The position numbers were made by a program, and so were the translations under genes. From assembly GCA_963969395.1 (NCBI GenBank), contig OZ017801.1, positions 14,327,611-14,391,610 on the forward strand: a DNA stretch of 64,000 nucleotides, given 5' to 3'. This stretch comes from Pseudoscleropodium purum (Eukaryota > Streptophyta > Bryopsida > Hypnales > Brachytheciaceae). The notes under the pieces are model-generated. The model worked only from the letters and a program-made list of their open reading frames with translations, was not told the DNA's origin and did no database searches. This document shows, one piece after another, positions 24,656-36,960 of this stretch. The number at the start of each line of letters is the position of its first letter. Positions within the stretch are counted from its first letter, which is position 1.

Positions 24656-25550
24656 TTAGGGCAACTTACTATGAATGGATTTTTTATTATTTTTCTTTGA
24701 AATTTTCATACAATATGTGCCCAAGGACTAGCTTTAAGGCCCAACATCTTCCATAATTTTTGACTACATGGTTCAAAAGCTATTGCATGATATGTAATTT
24801 TCAATGAACTTTAGGCATGGCAGCTCAAAAAATTTCTTTTGAAATCATTTTATTCATAGAAAAAAATTTGAAATTGGTTTTCTAGATTAGGTATATGTGG
24901 AAAGCTTTGAACCATTCCATTTTGATTAATGAGGTGAAAGTTATGAGGATTTTTAGTTTGCAGATAGTTATGAATTTTCTACTCCAAAATAAACTTTGAA
25001 GTCCTTTATTGAACTCAATTTTCAATATTTTTAAAAATAAAATAAAAACATTGGATGTGGATTGTTTATTACAACATTACAACCATTGGGATTGGCATTT
25101 TTCAATCCCATAACTAAATTTTTAACAATTTTGTATTTTGAATCATTCTCTACTTCTTTCTACTTACTATTTTTTTTCCATGTGTTGCACAATCCCAAAC
25201 AATCTAAAAATTTTCAAGCATGCATCCAATTTGCCTTAAAGAATGAATCCAAAGAGCAACCACTATTTTGGACATTTTTTCATACAAATGTGACCTTGTG
25301 AAGTGCAGCTACCTAGTTTTTTGTGGGTCAAAAAAAGGATTTTTGTCAATTCAAACACTAATATCTTGCAATCTATGAGATGAAAATTTCTGAATTTTTT
25401 TTCCACATCTTCTCAAACTAGCATACTACAAGATCCTACGGTTACATGTGTATTTGAAATGTTCTTTTTCTAAAATTTGATACTTGTATTAGAAATGACA
25501 ATTTTGGAGTGTTTTTGGTGAAAACATAGTCTTTGACCTTCAGAGTTTAA
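24656..25550 (+). mobile_element. family A element, 5' end eroded
   Basis: It carries the family A series in order: GACTACATGGTTCAAAAG, GGATTGTTTATTACAACATTACAACC, TTGAATCATTCTCTACTTC, TTTTCAAGCATG, CATACAAATGTGACC, TACTACAAGATCCTA, AGAAATGACAATTTTGGAG, GTGAAAACATAGT. It ends on TTAA at 25550. The usual TTAACCC start is not recognisable. Confidence 0.75.
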
Positions 25551-25639
25551 AGCAACACCCCCATATAAACATCCACTTATTGCTATAGTGCCCAATTACT
25601 ATTATTAAACTAGTCAAATTTTAATTGATTTTATTGTGT

Positions 25640-25855
25640 GGCAAGTGAAAGGAGGTTTCAACACACCAAAGGACACGACATTTGGATATGGATATAATTT
25701 GCAAAAGTTAAGAAGTGTCAAATTTTTTTTGGGTAGAGATTCTGAAATCGTTTCTTCCAAATAGGTACATACATACATACTGATTTTGAAGATTTTGAAG
25801 ATGTACTCAGAGTGATGATGACGATTTTGGGGGCAGTGATGCATTTGGGGTGGCC
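25640..25855 (+). repeat. repeat family F, copy 1
   Basis: It shares GCAAGTGAAAGGAGGTTTCAACACA, ACATTTGGATA, GTTAAGAA and the closing GATGTACTCAGAGTGATGATG with a second copy at about 52700-52910 (GACAAATGAAAGGAGGTTCCAACACA... GATGTATACAAAGTGATCATGG). The type is unknown. Confidence 0.6.
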
Positions 25856-26092
25856 ACCTTTTAACTTATATGGTCACTTGTATGCGAAAGAGTGTAATGG
25901 TTCCTACTGGGCCAGAACTGCAGCAATCCACACTCAAATCTCTCTTGGGATGCAGCCAGACACTCTTACAAGCCTGACTCAGTCCTTCTGTGCCCCCCCC
26001 CCTAAAACAATCAGCAACTCACTTTGTGAGAGAGAGGCTCCGTACCTATAAATTTAAAAAATAAAATAAAATATTCGAATTTCTCTTCGGGA
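25856..26092. other. GC-richer island between repeats
   Basis: This stretch is noticeably less AT-rich than its surroundings, contains a C9 run near 25990, and lies between a family F and a family A element. No coding motif is recognised. It could be unique sequence or part of the family F element. Confidence 0.35.
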
Positions 26093-26997
26093 TTAACCTC
26101 CTAGAGGTTTCTCAGACTATGTTTTCACCAAAAATGCTCTAAAATTGCCATTTTTAGTACAAGTATCAAATTTTAAGGAAGGAACAGTTTTGGACACATG
26201 TAACCATAGGATCTTGTATTATACTAGTTTGAAAAGATGTGAAAAAAATTTCAGAAACTTCCACTTTAGAGGGTTTTGCTAGAAAACAGGCAGGTGCACT
26301 TTACAAGGTCACATTTGTATGAAAAAATGTTCAAAATGGTAGTGCTTCTTTGGATTATTCTTCAAGGCAAGTTGACTACATGCTTGAAAAAATTCTAATC
26401 ATTTGGAATTGTACAACATATATAAAAAAAAAATAGTAAGTAGAAAGAAATAGAGAATGATTCAAAATACAAAATTGTTAAGAATTTAGTTATGGGATTG
26501 AAAAATGTCAATCCCAATAATGGTAATGTTGTAATAAACAATCCACACCCAATTTTTTTCTTTTCTTTTCAAAAACATTGAAAATTGAGTTAAATAAAGG
26601 ACTTCAATGTTTATTTTAGAATAGAAAATTTATAATTGTCCGCAAACTAAAACTCCTTATAACTTTCATCTCATTAATCAAAATCAAGTGATTTAAAGCT
26701 TTCCATGTATATATAAATCTAAAAAACCAATTTCAAATTTTTATTCATAAACAAAGTGATTTAAGAATTAAAAAAATTGAACTACCCTAACTAAAGTTCA
26801 TTGAAAATTATACATTGAACAATAAATTTTGAACCATACAGTTAAAAAGTTATGAAAATTGTTGGGCCTTAAAGCTACTCCTTAGGGACATGCTGTGAGA
26901 AATTTTAGCAAAAAATATTAAAAAATTCATTTGTAGTGAGTTGCTCAAAACCTCTATGTTGCCAAAAAAAAATGATGTTTGGTCTTTTAGGGGTTAA
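26093..26997 (-). mobile_element. family A TTAA-flanked element, inverted
   Basis: A complete copy in opposite orientation to its neighbours: it begins TTAACCTCCTAGAGG and ends CTTTTAGGGGTTAA, 905 bp. The interior matches the copy at 24656-25550 on the other strand, including GGTCACATTTGTATGAAAAAATG and TAGAGAATGATTCAAAATAC. No open frame of note. Confidence 0.8.
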
Positions 26998-29146
26998 CTT
27001 CCAAGTGCCTAAGCCTTTCCAAATGTGTTTTGACTATGAAAAAAGAACATGGACTTATTGTTCAGTATCCTCAGTGAAGCAAATTTTTTTTTCAAAATCA
27101 AACCATAGAGATGTTTAAATAACTTGTTTATTAGAGCGCATAGCAATTTTGAGCATGAAATTGCATGGGAGTTGTGAGATTATAACAAGAAAAATGTACA
27201 TATCATATTTTTAGTACACCACCCCTCCCCACAATATTTGAAAAATTTGCATATGAGATTTTCTAGAGATTGGAGGTGACATGAACAACTAAAAATTGTG
27301 TTGGCATAATTAAATGCACTTCCAAAAATTTGAAGTTCAAATGAAGAACAATCAAACTCATTACATAATACACCTAGCAATTGTTGAAATGTAATTTTGT
27401 TTATTAATGAAAATCACAAGTAACTCCAAATTGACACTTGCATGTTTAAATTTTCAATGGTAAAAATCATGAAAACACTCTCCTCTTTCCACTGGATCAT
27501 TTTCAAAGCAAAAGGATAACGATAATTTTTTAGATCTCCAATTAAGTGCAATTGGCAAACTTTGCTCAAAGTCAAGAAATAAAGTAAAATTAGCAAACTT
27601 TATTCTTCCACTAATAGACATATATGCCTTAAAAGACCTATCAAAAATAATATATTTATCCTTTTTTAGTGAAAACTAAAAGTTCCATTAGTTAACCTTC
27701 AAAAATATTCAAAAAAAATTTATAACAATCAAAGGAATTTAAGATTAGAAGATTTTCAATTACTTTGTGGGGCTACGAGTTCCTTGAGGTTTTCAGACTC
27801 TAGAAACTCGTTGCACCTACTAATTGGCATGGCACAACAACTACCATGTCAGTAAATTTTATTTATTTTTTGAACTTTTTTTTTCATTTCAAAAAAAATT
27901 TCAAGAAAAAAATCTAATAGCAATCATTCCATGGTTGCTAGGGGAATAGTGATGGAAACAATCCTAAAATGGCTCTTCCTAACCCTTGAAAATCCTTTAA
28001 TGCTACCCACACCAAAATGAGCATCAAATTTCATATCAGTCATATTTGATCAATTGGAGAGATAGAGGTTAACTCCTTAGTGCTTCAACGTCTAAAATCT
28101 AGATGATGAATAGAAAGGTTCCAAGGGCTTTTTTGCCTATATAACTACTCATTTCTCTAAACCAATGCTTGACTTTTTTAAACACTTTATGGATGATGAA
28201 TTTTACGAAATTAAAGTAAAGACATAAACAAAAGTATATATAATTTATTAAGATATAGGCACAACTATGCAAAAATTCAGGAAAGGATTAACTTGTGGTT
28301 ATCCCTAAGTGCTTTAACAAAGATGGTAAGATTACTTATTAAAGTCACAACAATTGTAATTCCTCCCAAATATCTAAATCATCAAATCTCGGTAGAACAT
28401 TTTGTATTTATTGCGTTGATACATCATTCAAAAAAATTCCTGAAGCTTTCTTACCGAATATAAACATAATGAGATGCACTTTTTAAAACAATCGTCATCA
28501 ATCTAGTCAATGTCTTAGCACTTAGGAGACAAAGGAATTGGTGAGGACAAGTATTGTATTGTAGGTGTATGCAATCTTTGCCTAATATCCTAGTGCGGTA
28601 CCTCCATAGATATCATTTGTATTGTAGCAAATTAGAGGGTTATATGTTTTTGTAAATATATCACTACTTAAACTTCTTCATATTATTTGTAGTTGTAACT
28701 ATTATCAATGCAAAGCTTCCTCTATACATGTCCAGAATCCACAAAATATTGAATATGCAATGTAAGACCACAAAAAATCCAGAGAAGGGACATTCATGTA
28801 CTCAACCATTCCAAAGATCAATAATGGTATTACACATTTTTGTTGGTAGCTAATCTTTATATATCATTTGTATTTCTTTATTTGAAGAAACAATTCATTT
28901 CCAATGTTACATGTTGTAAAATGCCACAAAAAGTAGAGTGAAGGACCTTGTGAAAGTAAAATAGACCAAAAACTTGTATGTTGTTTTTTCCTCTTCAATT
29001 ATAGTTTGTTTACAATATTTATTTTTGAACATTATAGTTCATACCAAAATGCAACGAATTATTCTTTTCAATTGCATAAATGGTTTAATTTTTCCATTGA
29101 TGCAAATTAAATTATCTAATAGCTAATGTATTGGTCTCAACTTTCT
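26998..29146. other. AT-rich, no gene recognised
   Basis: No coding sequence recognised. The stretch 27745-27925 is a repeat family I copy (listed separately). A TTAACTCC near 28069 may be an eroded element end. Confidence 0.4.
27745..27925 (+). repeat. repeat family I, copy 1
   Basis: GGGGCTACGAGTTCCT, AATTGGCATGGCACAACAACTACCATGTCA and a following T-rich patch ending TTTCAAGAAAAAAATC correspond, on the opposite strand, to 44095-44265 near the HUH remnant. A related CCATGTCATTGCCACGT patch lies near 50530. Confidence 0.5.
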
Positions 29147-29882
29147 ATATAGGTAGTTGCAAGAAACACTTGCCAGTTTTGGTTCAAAACAACCTTATTA
29201 CTAGAGTTTTGTAACTTTTGGAATAAATTTTTTTAAATAAAATATAATTTGTATAATTTTTAAAGCATTAAAAATAATTTATGTGTAAAAATTCAAGCTT
29301 AAAAAAATTTATCTCTAAAAGTTATGCCCAATAAAAGAGGCCTAGAAAAATGCAAGAAAATAGATACTTTTGAATTTGATTTTTTTTAAATAGTAAGAAA
29401 ATTGAAATAATTTTTAAAAAAAAAATCCATTTTAAAAATCTTTTTTTTGGTCCTATGTGAACAAAAAATTCATCATACAAAGTTTTTCCCTCTTCATAGT
29501 ACTTGCGCAAACAATGTCTACTTTCAACCCATGTGCAACCCTTACACTGGGTATTTTGCCAAAAATCTCATTAGATGTCTTTAGAATGTTAGCTCACCTA
29601 CAACAAATCAAAACCTTGGCTTCACAATCACATTTCTAGTCCCCAATAGGACTAAAAAACCCCAAACAACCAAGGTAGACACCCAATCGAGGCCACCTTA
29701 AAAATAGTAAATTAATTTTTTTTAAATTGAAAAAATTATAAAATGTCTCGATCAACAACATGCACCTCTCTTCCAAATTTTAGCTAAAACGGACTTTAAC
29801 CACAAAAATTATGAGGAGAAACACCTTTGTGGAGACCAAAGGGACACAAAAAATGACAAGTGTTTCTTGCAATCACCTATAT
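29147..29882 (+). mobile_element. 0.73-kb element with a ~24-bp terminal inverted repeat
   Basis: The left end TATAGGTAGTTGCAAGAAAC (continuing ACTTG) and the right end CAAGTGTTTCTTGCAATCAC (continuing CTATA) form a near-perfect inverted repeat. The interior is AT-rich with no transposase. The superfamily is not clear. It lies 24 bp left of a family A element. Confidence 0.75.
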
Positions 29883-29905
29883 TTCATTTATAGGTTTCCT
29901 TGATT

Positions 29906-30735
29906 TTAATCCCTAAATGACCAAATTACATTTTTTGGCTACATAGAAATTTTGGGCACATGCATATGACTAGAGATTTCTATATTTTTGGCCCAAATCC
30001 TAGTAGAAGGTGGAGACAAGGAATTTCTTTCTTATGCACTAGATTTCATGACATTTGGAAATAGGAGTCAAAAGTTATAGCCTAATATGTTATTTTTTTC
30101 ATAATTGGGCAATTTGGGTAGATAAAAAAAATCATTTTTTTCAGATACAAAAATTTGAAATTGGTTTTTTAGAGTTGTATATACATAGAAAGATTTGAAT
30201 CATTCCATTTCAATCAATGAGTCAAAAGTTATGAAGATTTTTTGTTTGTAAGCAATATAGATTTTCTACCATAAAATGAACTTTGAAGTCTTTTATTTAA
30301 CTCAATTTTCAATATTTTGTGGAAAAGAAAATCATAGGATGTAGATTGCTTACTACAAAATTCTAATTGGAACCAACATTTTTCAATTCCGTAACTAATT
30401 TCTTAGCAAATTAGTATTTTGAATCATTCTCTACTTCTTTCTACTTACTATTTTTTTTTAATATATTTTACAATTCCAAATGATTTGAAATTTTTCAAGC
30501 ATGTAGCCAACTTATCTTAAAGAATGAATCCAAAGATAAACCTCCAATTTAGACATTTTTTCATACAAATGTTACCTTGAAGAGTGCAATTGCTAGATCC
30601 AAACACTAATATTTTGTAGTATATATGCAGTAGAAGTTTTTGAAATTTTTTCCACATCCTCTCAAACTAGCATACTACAAGAGCCTATGGTTACATATGT
30701 CCAAAATTGTTCTTTCTCTAGAATTTGTCATAGTA
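29906..30735 (+). mobile_element. family A element, 3' end eroded
   Basis: It starts TTAATCCCTAAATGACC and follows the family A series through CTACTTCTTTCTACTTACTA, TTTTCAAGCATGTAGCC, CATACAAATGTTACC and CTACAAGAGCCTATGG. The usual closing GGTTAA is not found. It belongs to the subfamily with GGGCACATGCATATGAC and GAAGGTGGAGACAAGGAA after the start. Confidence 0.75.
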
Positions 30736-31170
30736 GTCTATTATATTTTTATATGCTTGAAGTTAAAGAAAAGTTTTTATTTTCAACTATAGACAATGCA
30801 CTAAAAAATGGCATTTTTTGATAATTTTTCTTCAAAAACACCCTGGTTGTCTAAGGTAGTAGGTCCATAAACCAACCATTTGAGGGCTAAAAATGATTTT
30901 TGGAGAGGTGTAACTTTGTAAAATATTTTTCATTAAATTTTCCATTGATAGACATGTAGAATTAATTCTAAGTAAACGGCATCCACATTGACATGTCCGA
31001 ATGGATAGACAATGTCAAAATTGATAAAAAAAAAAAAAAGTGTCTGAATTGACAGAAAACGGCAGCATTTCCTTGTAGTGATTGGCATCTAACCCAACTT
31101 GTTTCATATTTTTTAGAGTTTTTTTTTAGAATTAGTTATGAAATTTTGAAGTGGATATGACATAGGGCTT

Positions 31171-31273
31171 TAAAAGTGTCCACCTCCTAAAATGTACATT
31201 GCTTGTACATTATTGAAGGCTACAAAAAGCAACATGTACATGCAATGTACATTTGTGAAGGTGGGCACTTTTA
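31171..31273 (+). mobile_element. small foldback element
   Basis: TAAAAGTGTCCACCTCCTAA (continuing ATGTACATTGC) pairs with GCAATGTACATTTGTGAAGG (continuing TGGGCACTTTTA), giving a ~103-bp imperfect hairpin with short unpaired parts. This is typical of a foldback MITE. Confidence 0.7.
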
Positions 31274-31491
31274 GAACTTGAATGCTTTTTGAACCTCCTA
31301 CCTTAGGGATTGATTGGTTGAATTGCACTTTTTTATACATTTATCATCTACCAAGTGAATGGTTGAGCATTCAGGGGTTAAGAAAAATTGTAGGGGACAA
31401 GTATCAGGTTGTTAACTTTGTATGCACTTTTTTTCTAATATCCTACTTTGGTACTTCTATGCACAATAATCCAAATTGTAACACATAGTAG

Positions 31492-32423
31492 TTAACCCTT
31501 CAAGGATCGGATTGCATTTTTTGACTATATAGAAATTTTGGGCAAGCCATTGTGACCACAAATTTGCATATTTTACACTGAAATTTTATTATAACGTGTG
31601 GACGAGGAATATCTTTCATACACAACAAATTTCATGACATTTGGAATTAGAAGTCAAAAGTAATAGCCTAATATTTTACTTTTTTTTGTAACTGAGCAAT
31701 TTGGATAGATTAAAAGAAATCACTTTTTTCAGAAACCAAAATTTGAAATTGGTTTTCTAGACTAGTATATACAAGGAAAAACTTTGAATCATTCCATTTT
31801 GATCAATGAGTCAAAAGTTATGAGGATTTTTTGTTTACAAGCAATTATGAACTCCCTACTCTAAAATAAACTTTAAAATCGTTTATCTTATCCAATTTTC
31901 AATATTTTGGAAAAAATAAAATCCTAAGATGTAAATTGTTTGTAACAACATTTCAACCATTAGGATTGCCATTTTTCAATTCCATATTTAAATTCTTAAT
32001 AATTTAGTATTTTGAATCATTCTCCACTATTACCTATTTCCTATTTTTTTTTCCTATATGTTGTACTATTCCAAATGATCTGATAAATTTCAAGCATTTG
32101 GCTAACTTGTCTAGGAAAAAAATCTAAAGAAGCACCACCATTTTGATCATTGTTCATAGAAAAGTGACTTTGTGAAGTGTAGCTGCCCAATTTTTTGGAG
32201 GGTTGAAAAAAAGATTTTGGTGAATTTGAATGCTTATATCTTACGATCCACGTGGTGGAATTTTCTAAACTTATTACCACATGTTTTAAAGTCATCACAC
32301 TACAAGATCCTTCAGTTGCATATGTCAAAAATTGTTTTTTTCCAAAAATTTAGTAGTTGTACTAGAAATGGCAGTTTTGGAGCGTTCTGGGTGATTACAT
32401 AGTCGTGAAGTTTTAGGGGTTAA
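31492..32423 (+). mobile_element. family A TTAA-flanked element, complete
   Basis: Starts TTAACCCTTCAAGGATCGG and ends GTTTTAGGGGTTAA, 932 bp. It contains the full family A series and the GTGTGGACGAGGAATATC subfamily marker. No intact coding frame. Confidence 0.82.
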
Positions 32424-32925
32424 TTAGATTTTTGGAGTTTTAGAATAGAATTAAACTTATCAATTTTCATTTTCTTAGTTTGATTAGAATGACATTAAAA
32501 AATGAATATCTTGAAAGCTACAAATGCATTTGATTGATGCACATCTTATTTTAGGATGCAACAGGGACTTTCAAATTTGAATGGCAGGGCACCATAAGCA
32601 TTGGCCAAACTAAGAATGTTATAAACTGCAATTTGAAATTGAAAAAGTAGTATGGATCTTTGTAAAATTATTTAAAAAAAAATTCAATATATGCATCATT
32701 AGGGTTTAGGATTTATTTCAATTGCCTTTTTGTACTTGTTGCTCTTTTAGAGTATTTGTGAAAGTTTCCAAGACAGATGAATATATATTTCAAAAATTCT
32801 AACATTGTATATAAATACACATATCACAATTGAATGTGGTGTACATGAAAAAAATACACACATTTTGGTATACTAAGTAGGAGAAAATTTTCAAATTTGT
32901 TCTAATGAAATTTTTGCAAAAATCC

Positions 32926-33590
32926 TACTCCCTCCATTCTAAAACAATTGTCCACAATTTTGTTGGTATTTTTTTGAGCCAATTTCCTTAATTGTATTGT
33001 GGAAAACATAACTGAAAAAGGTTTCAAACTTTATAATTATCAATTAGAATCAATGAAGAACATTACATGTGTTCATTGCAAAATAGATAAAATTAAGGTG
33101 GAGGCACCAATTATCAACCATGTCCAATACCCAACCAGGAGGGTGTGCTATTTCCAACCTTAGGCCAGATCTGCTAGAGGTGAAGCTTGAAATTTGTTTT
33201 TTCGGTCCTTTTCAAGTTGCCAACTAATAAGGTTATGACACATTATGTGTAGTAATAAGCAAGAAAGTACTGTTTGGAATGATTAGAATTAGAAGACTCT
33301 AGACATTGCTTATGGGTGAAGAGTTCTTTTGCTTCCCGAAAAGCACTGTAATTTCAATTTTCTGAATAAAAATCTGAAAATTTAGCAATCCTCATATTTC
33401 TTATCTTCCTACATGGGAAAAAATATTCACCGACTCATACTACACAGAATCTGCTCCAAAATTGCTTATTTGATTGTTTATTGGTGCCTCCACCTTAGTC
33501 ATAAGGAAGTATTTTCTTGGTCTACTTAAAAAACCCTTTTCTAAAAACATGACATTCAAAGTGTACAATCATTTTGGGACAAAGGGAGTA
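32926..33590 (+). mobile_element. Stowaway-like MITE with an inserted element
   Basis: TACTCCCTCCATTCTAAAAC at the left and GTTTTGGGA-type CATTTTGGGACAAAGGGAGTA at the right are inverted repeats closing on TA, the mariner/Stowaway signature. Its interior is split by another element at about 33094-33497; without that it would be about 260 bp, as in the copy at 22240. Confidence 0.8.
33094..33497 (+). mobile_element. nested element with a 17-bp perfect TIR
   Basis: TAAGGTGGAGGCACCAA (33094-33110) and TTGGTGCCTCCACCTTA (33481-33497) are exact inverted repeats bounding about 400 bp inside the Stowaway-like element. The terminal TAA/TTA could be a target duplication of the PIF/Harbinger kind or part of the TIR. 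No coding capacity. Confidence 0.75.
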
Positions 33591-34929
33591 CCTCATTTCA
33601 ACACCAGTGTACCTTATTACTAAATTTTTTTTAAAATTGCCAAGCAACTCTCAAGAAAGTACTATATTTGCCAACATTTGAATGAAAGTTACTTATAATA
33701 GGTGACTGCATGGATGAACTGACACTTATAAGTGATTCTATCCTTTTTATTTCCCTTAACTTATATGCATGCATTCCAAGGTATGTGTTGCTCTACCAAC
33801 AAAGAAAACCAAAAAAATTGGGTGACATTGCCTGACATTACCCAACATAGCCAAACAACTTTTTGAGGATCTTCCAGTCAACAAAACAAAGCATGGCATG
33901 AGATGATCTCAGCATTTTCAACATTTTAATTTTTTTAATTTTTTTAATTTTTTTTTACACAAATGAAACCATTTTCAATATTTTCAATTGACATGCGCTT
34001 GACATTGGGTTTGCAAATTTCAATGGTACTGTCGAGTGGAAGGACAGCTGGAGCTTGTGATTGCTGTCCTTGGAGAACATTCACACCTGTAGAGGTAGAT
34101 GCATCCAACTGCACATTCCCAATCACTATGTAATAATGTAGCAACACCGGCTAAGGTAGACTAGCCCATTACCACCCTGATTTATTACAGTCTGCATATC
34201 TTGGTGGCCACCTCCAAGAGGGGTACATTTTTTTTTTTGAGGTGCGTATTTTTTTTGCAAATCAAACTCAAGTGGAATTATAATTTTGTGATTAAAATTG
34301 TAATTTCTGTGAATTTCTGAAGTAGTTTGCCTTGAAATTACAAAGCTGCAGATAGAGTCATAGGGTAGCCAACCCATTCTTGATTACTCCACCTATTTCC
34401 GCAATATAAATTGTTATTTTTTTTTATCACCTCTAGTTTAGGTGAAAGCTCACAGAGAGTAGGAGCAACAAAAATGTCCAAGAGTTGTACATTGAAAGCA
34501 TAGAATGGTCACACATACATTGAAAGCCACAATCATCACTTACATCAATTTTGTAACAAGTTTGTGGTTGGAAATGGGGATGATTTATACGACAAGAATA
34601 GGTTCAATAGAATCTTGACAAAAAAAATTCATGGTAATTTTGTTCTTGGACTAAAAAAATGAAAAAAGAAATTCAAATCCATCTAAAATCTATTTTCCTA
34701 TATAGGAAAAAATTTCCCTCGCTGAACCTAGAGAGCAACTATGCTCAATTCCTTAGATGGTTGGAAATAGATTCTAAGCTTCTAAATGTCTTATAAACAA
34801 TCCATAACCACCTTTCCATTTTTAAGTATTCACCAACTTACCCCTCATTGGTAGAATTGGATGGATTTTTTAGATAGAATTGGGATCAAAAGTAGGATGA
34901 TAGAATTAGGTAGTGAACAAAATTGGGTT
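33591..34929. other. AT-rich with a less AT-rich island
   Basis: No gene recognised. A minus-strand open frame at 33944-34147 is in a more balanced patch (around 34010-34200) and reads like protein (NVQLDASTSTGVNVLQGQQ), but no family is recognised and it has no splice context. It may be a captured gene fragment. Confidence 0.3.
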
Positions 34930-34996
34930 GACTTACCTTATCTATGACCTAATTTAACTAGTTTAGGAAGGAGAGTGAAACATGTAGTAATTTGTA

Positions 34997-35580
34997 ACAT
35001 ACTACTTGAAACAACTACACTACTCATTGTATCCGACATGGGAATTTTTAAAATCAATTTTACACTGAGTCTAAATATTAATCCTAAATTGTCATTGAAG
35101 ACAAAAAGTCGTAGAACTTCTAGAAGCTAACAACATATATATTCATTTTTGGATTCTTATCATTTTTAGTTGATTACCCTCCTCCTTGAAGGATTACATA
35201 GATACTTGGTTGTTGCATAATCATAGCATTTTTGAACTAAGGGATTGTGTCTTTTTAGCCTCCCATTTGTTACATGTCTTTTTCACTCTTGAATAGAAGT
35301 TTTTAGTGACACTATAGAAGGGACATTCTAATCTTCATATCCAAGAATGTTGTGATGTTTTAACTCAACACTAGAGTTAGAATACAACTTTAGGAAATCT
35401 ACCAACTGATCTTGAACTTTCATAATTTTTGTATACTATCAATTATAAACCTAATACACACATTCTCTTCTATTTGTGGAGATAACTAACATACTACCAT
35501 TTATAGATTAGTAACTCACTCATTGAAACTACACTGCTCCTAGTGTCCAATGTGGGATCTTTCAAAATCAATTGTATACT
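34997..35580 (+). repeat. direct repeats bounding ~0.5 kb (family G region)
   Basis: ACTACACTACTCATTGTATCC...GGAATTTTTAAAATCAATTTTACACT near 35010-35070 recurs as ACTACACTGCTCCTAGTGTCC...GGATCTTTCAAAATCAATTGTATACT near 35530-35580. The spacing could reflect a very small LTR-type (TRIM-like) element, but primer sites were not identified. The interior (GAAGGGACATTCTAATCTTCATATCC) is shared with 36.7-36.9 kb. Confidence 0.4.
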
Positions 35581-36508
35581 AATGTGTAAAGGACCATTGT
35601 CCCTTTGGAGGACAAATGGGATTTCAGGTAGGTACCTATAGGCTGAAATTTTTTCCTTATTTTTTGAAACTTTTCTTGTAAATAGAAAAATTGATTAGCT
35701 TCATAGAAATATAATTTTTTTTCCAATCAAGGCTAGGAAAGGAAATTTATGCCCAAATAAGCTCAAAATAGGGGATGGGGCCATGGGGGGCAATAAAAAA
35801 GCTTTCAAAAATTTAAATTAAAATTTTTTTCCTCATATATTATATTTTGTGTACATGTAAAGCTTTAATTCATTCCATTTGGATTTTTTATGAGAAAGTT
35901 ATGGACAATTTTGTTTTTCAAGCAATTAGAGCATCTTCTTGAAAAAATAACTTGTAGGATTCATTTTTTAATGCATAATTTACAATTTTTCAAAAAAAAA
36001 AGTTTCATATGGTCAATCTTTTTGTCTAGAACAATATTACCATTAGAATTAGTGTATTTTAATTTCATTTTAGAGATATTAATAATTTATATTTCCCTCC
36101 TATCTCATATCTACTTCTACCTAACAATTTCTTAAAGAACAAAAATTAAGTTTTTTTTGAATATTTTGAATTTTTTCTAAACTCTCAATTCAATTTTATA
36201 CTATACAAATTTAAATCTCGAAAATTCTTAGTGCAAAAAATTTAAGTTATGAATGTTCAAAGTTAAAAAATCTAGTCCTACAATGTGCTAAAAAACTTGT
36301 TTGTTCCACTTTAAATGCAAATATCATGCAATTTGTGCAGTCCAAATTCTGAAATTTTTTCCACACATTTTAATAATAGTTAGGTGTAAGATCCTATGGT
36401 TAAATGTGAAAAAAAAAATTTAAGTATATTTTACCTTTTGCCATAGAAATGACAATTTTTATTGTTTTTTGGTAAAAAAAAAAAAGGCCTTGGTCCTTTA
36501 GGGGCTAA
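35575..36508 (+). mobile_element. family B element, diverged
   Basis: It ends CTTGGTCCTTTAGGGGCTAAAT, an eroded TTAA end, and shares GGTGTAAGATCCTATGGTTAAA and a CCCTTTGGAGGACAAAT start region with the family B copy at 55330-56254 read on the other strand. The left boundary is approximate. Confidence 0.5.
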
Positions 36509-36589
36509 ATCTAAATTTTAACCTAACCTGCTAATGAGGGGAAAAAGTGTTAGAAATTGCAAGAATTAAAATACAACACATCATAATGT

Positions 36590-36960
36590 TTGGTTCATTG
36601 CTTTGGTAATAAGCCTCTTACTTCAAGAGTTAAGTAGATACTTGTTGCACAATCATAACATCCTCAAATTTCAGGGGTTGGGTCATTTTGCCTTTCATTT
36701 GTTGATAGAAGGATGCTCCAACAAATTGTTGTGATGTTTCTACTCAAGATTGAAGTTGGAATACAATTATAAAAATCTATTGATTGATCTTGACCTCTCA
36801 TAACTTTTGCATAGAATTGGCATTCATTGTAGAAGGGACATTCCAACCTTCATATCCAATGAAAGTGATGTTTCTACTCAACATTGAAGTTTGAGTACAC
36901 CTTTAGAAATCTATTGATTGATCTTGACCCCTCATAATTTTTGGAATTGACTATTCTTAC
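36590..36960 (+). repeat. family G with internal tandem duplication
   Basis: GATGTTTCTACTCAA..ATTGAAGTT...AAATCTATTGATTGATCTTGACC..TCATAA appears twice (about 36730-36810 and 36865-36945), giving a unit of roughly 130 bp. Related sequence lies near 35.3 kb. Confidence 0.65.
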
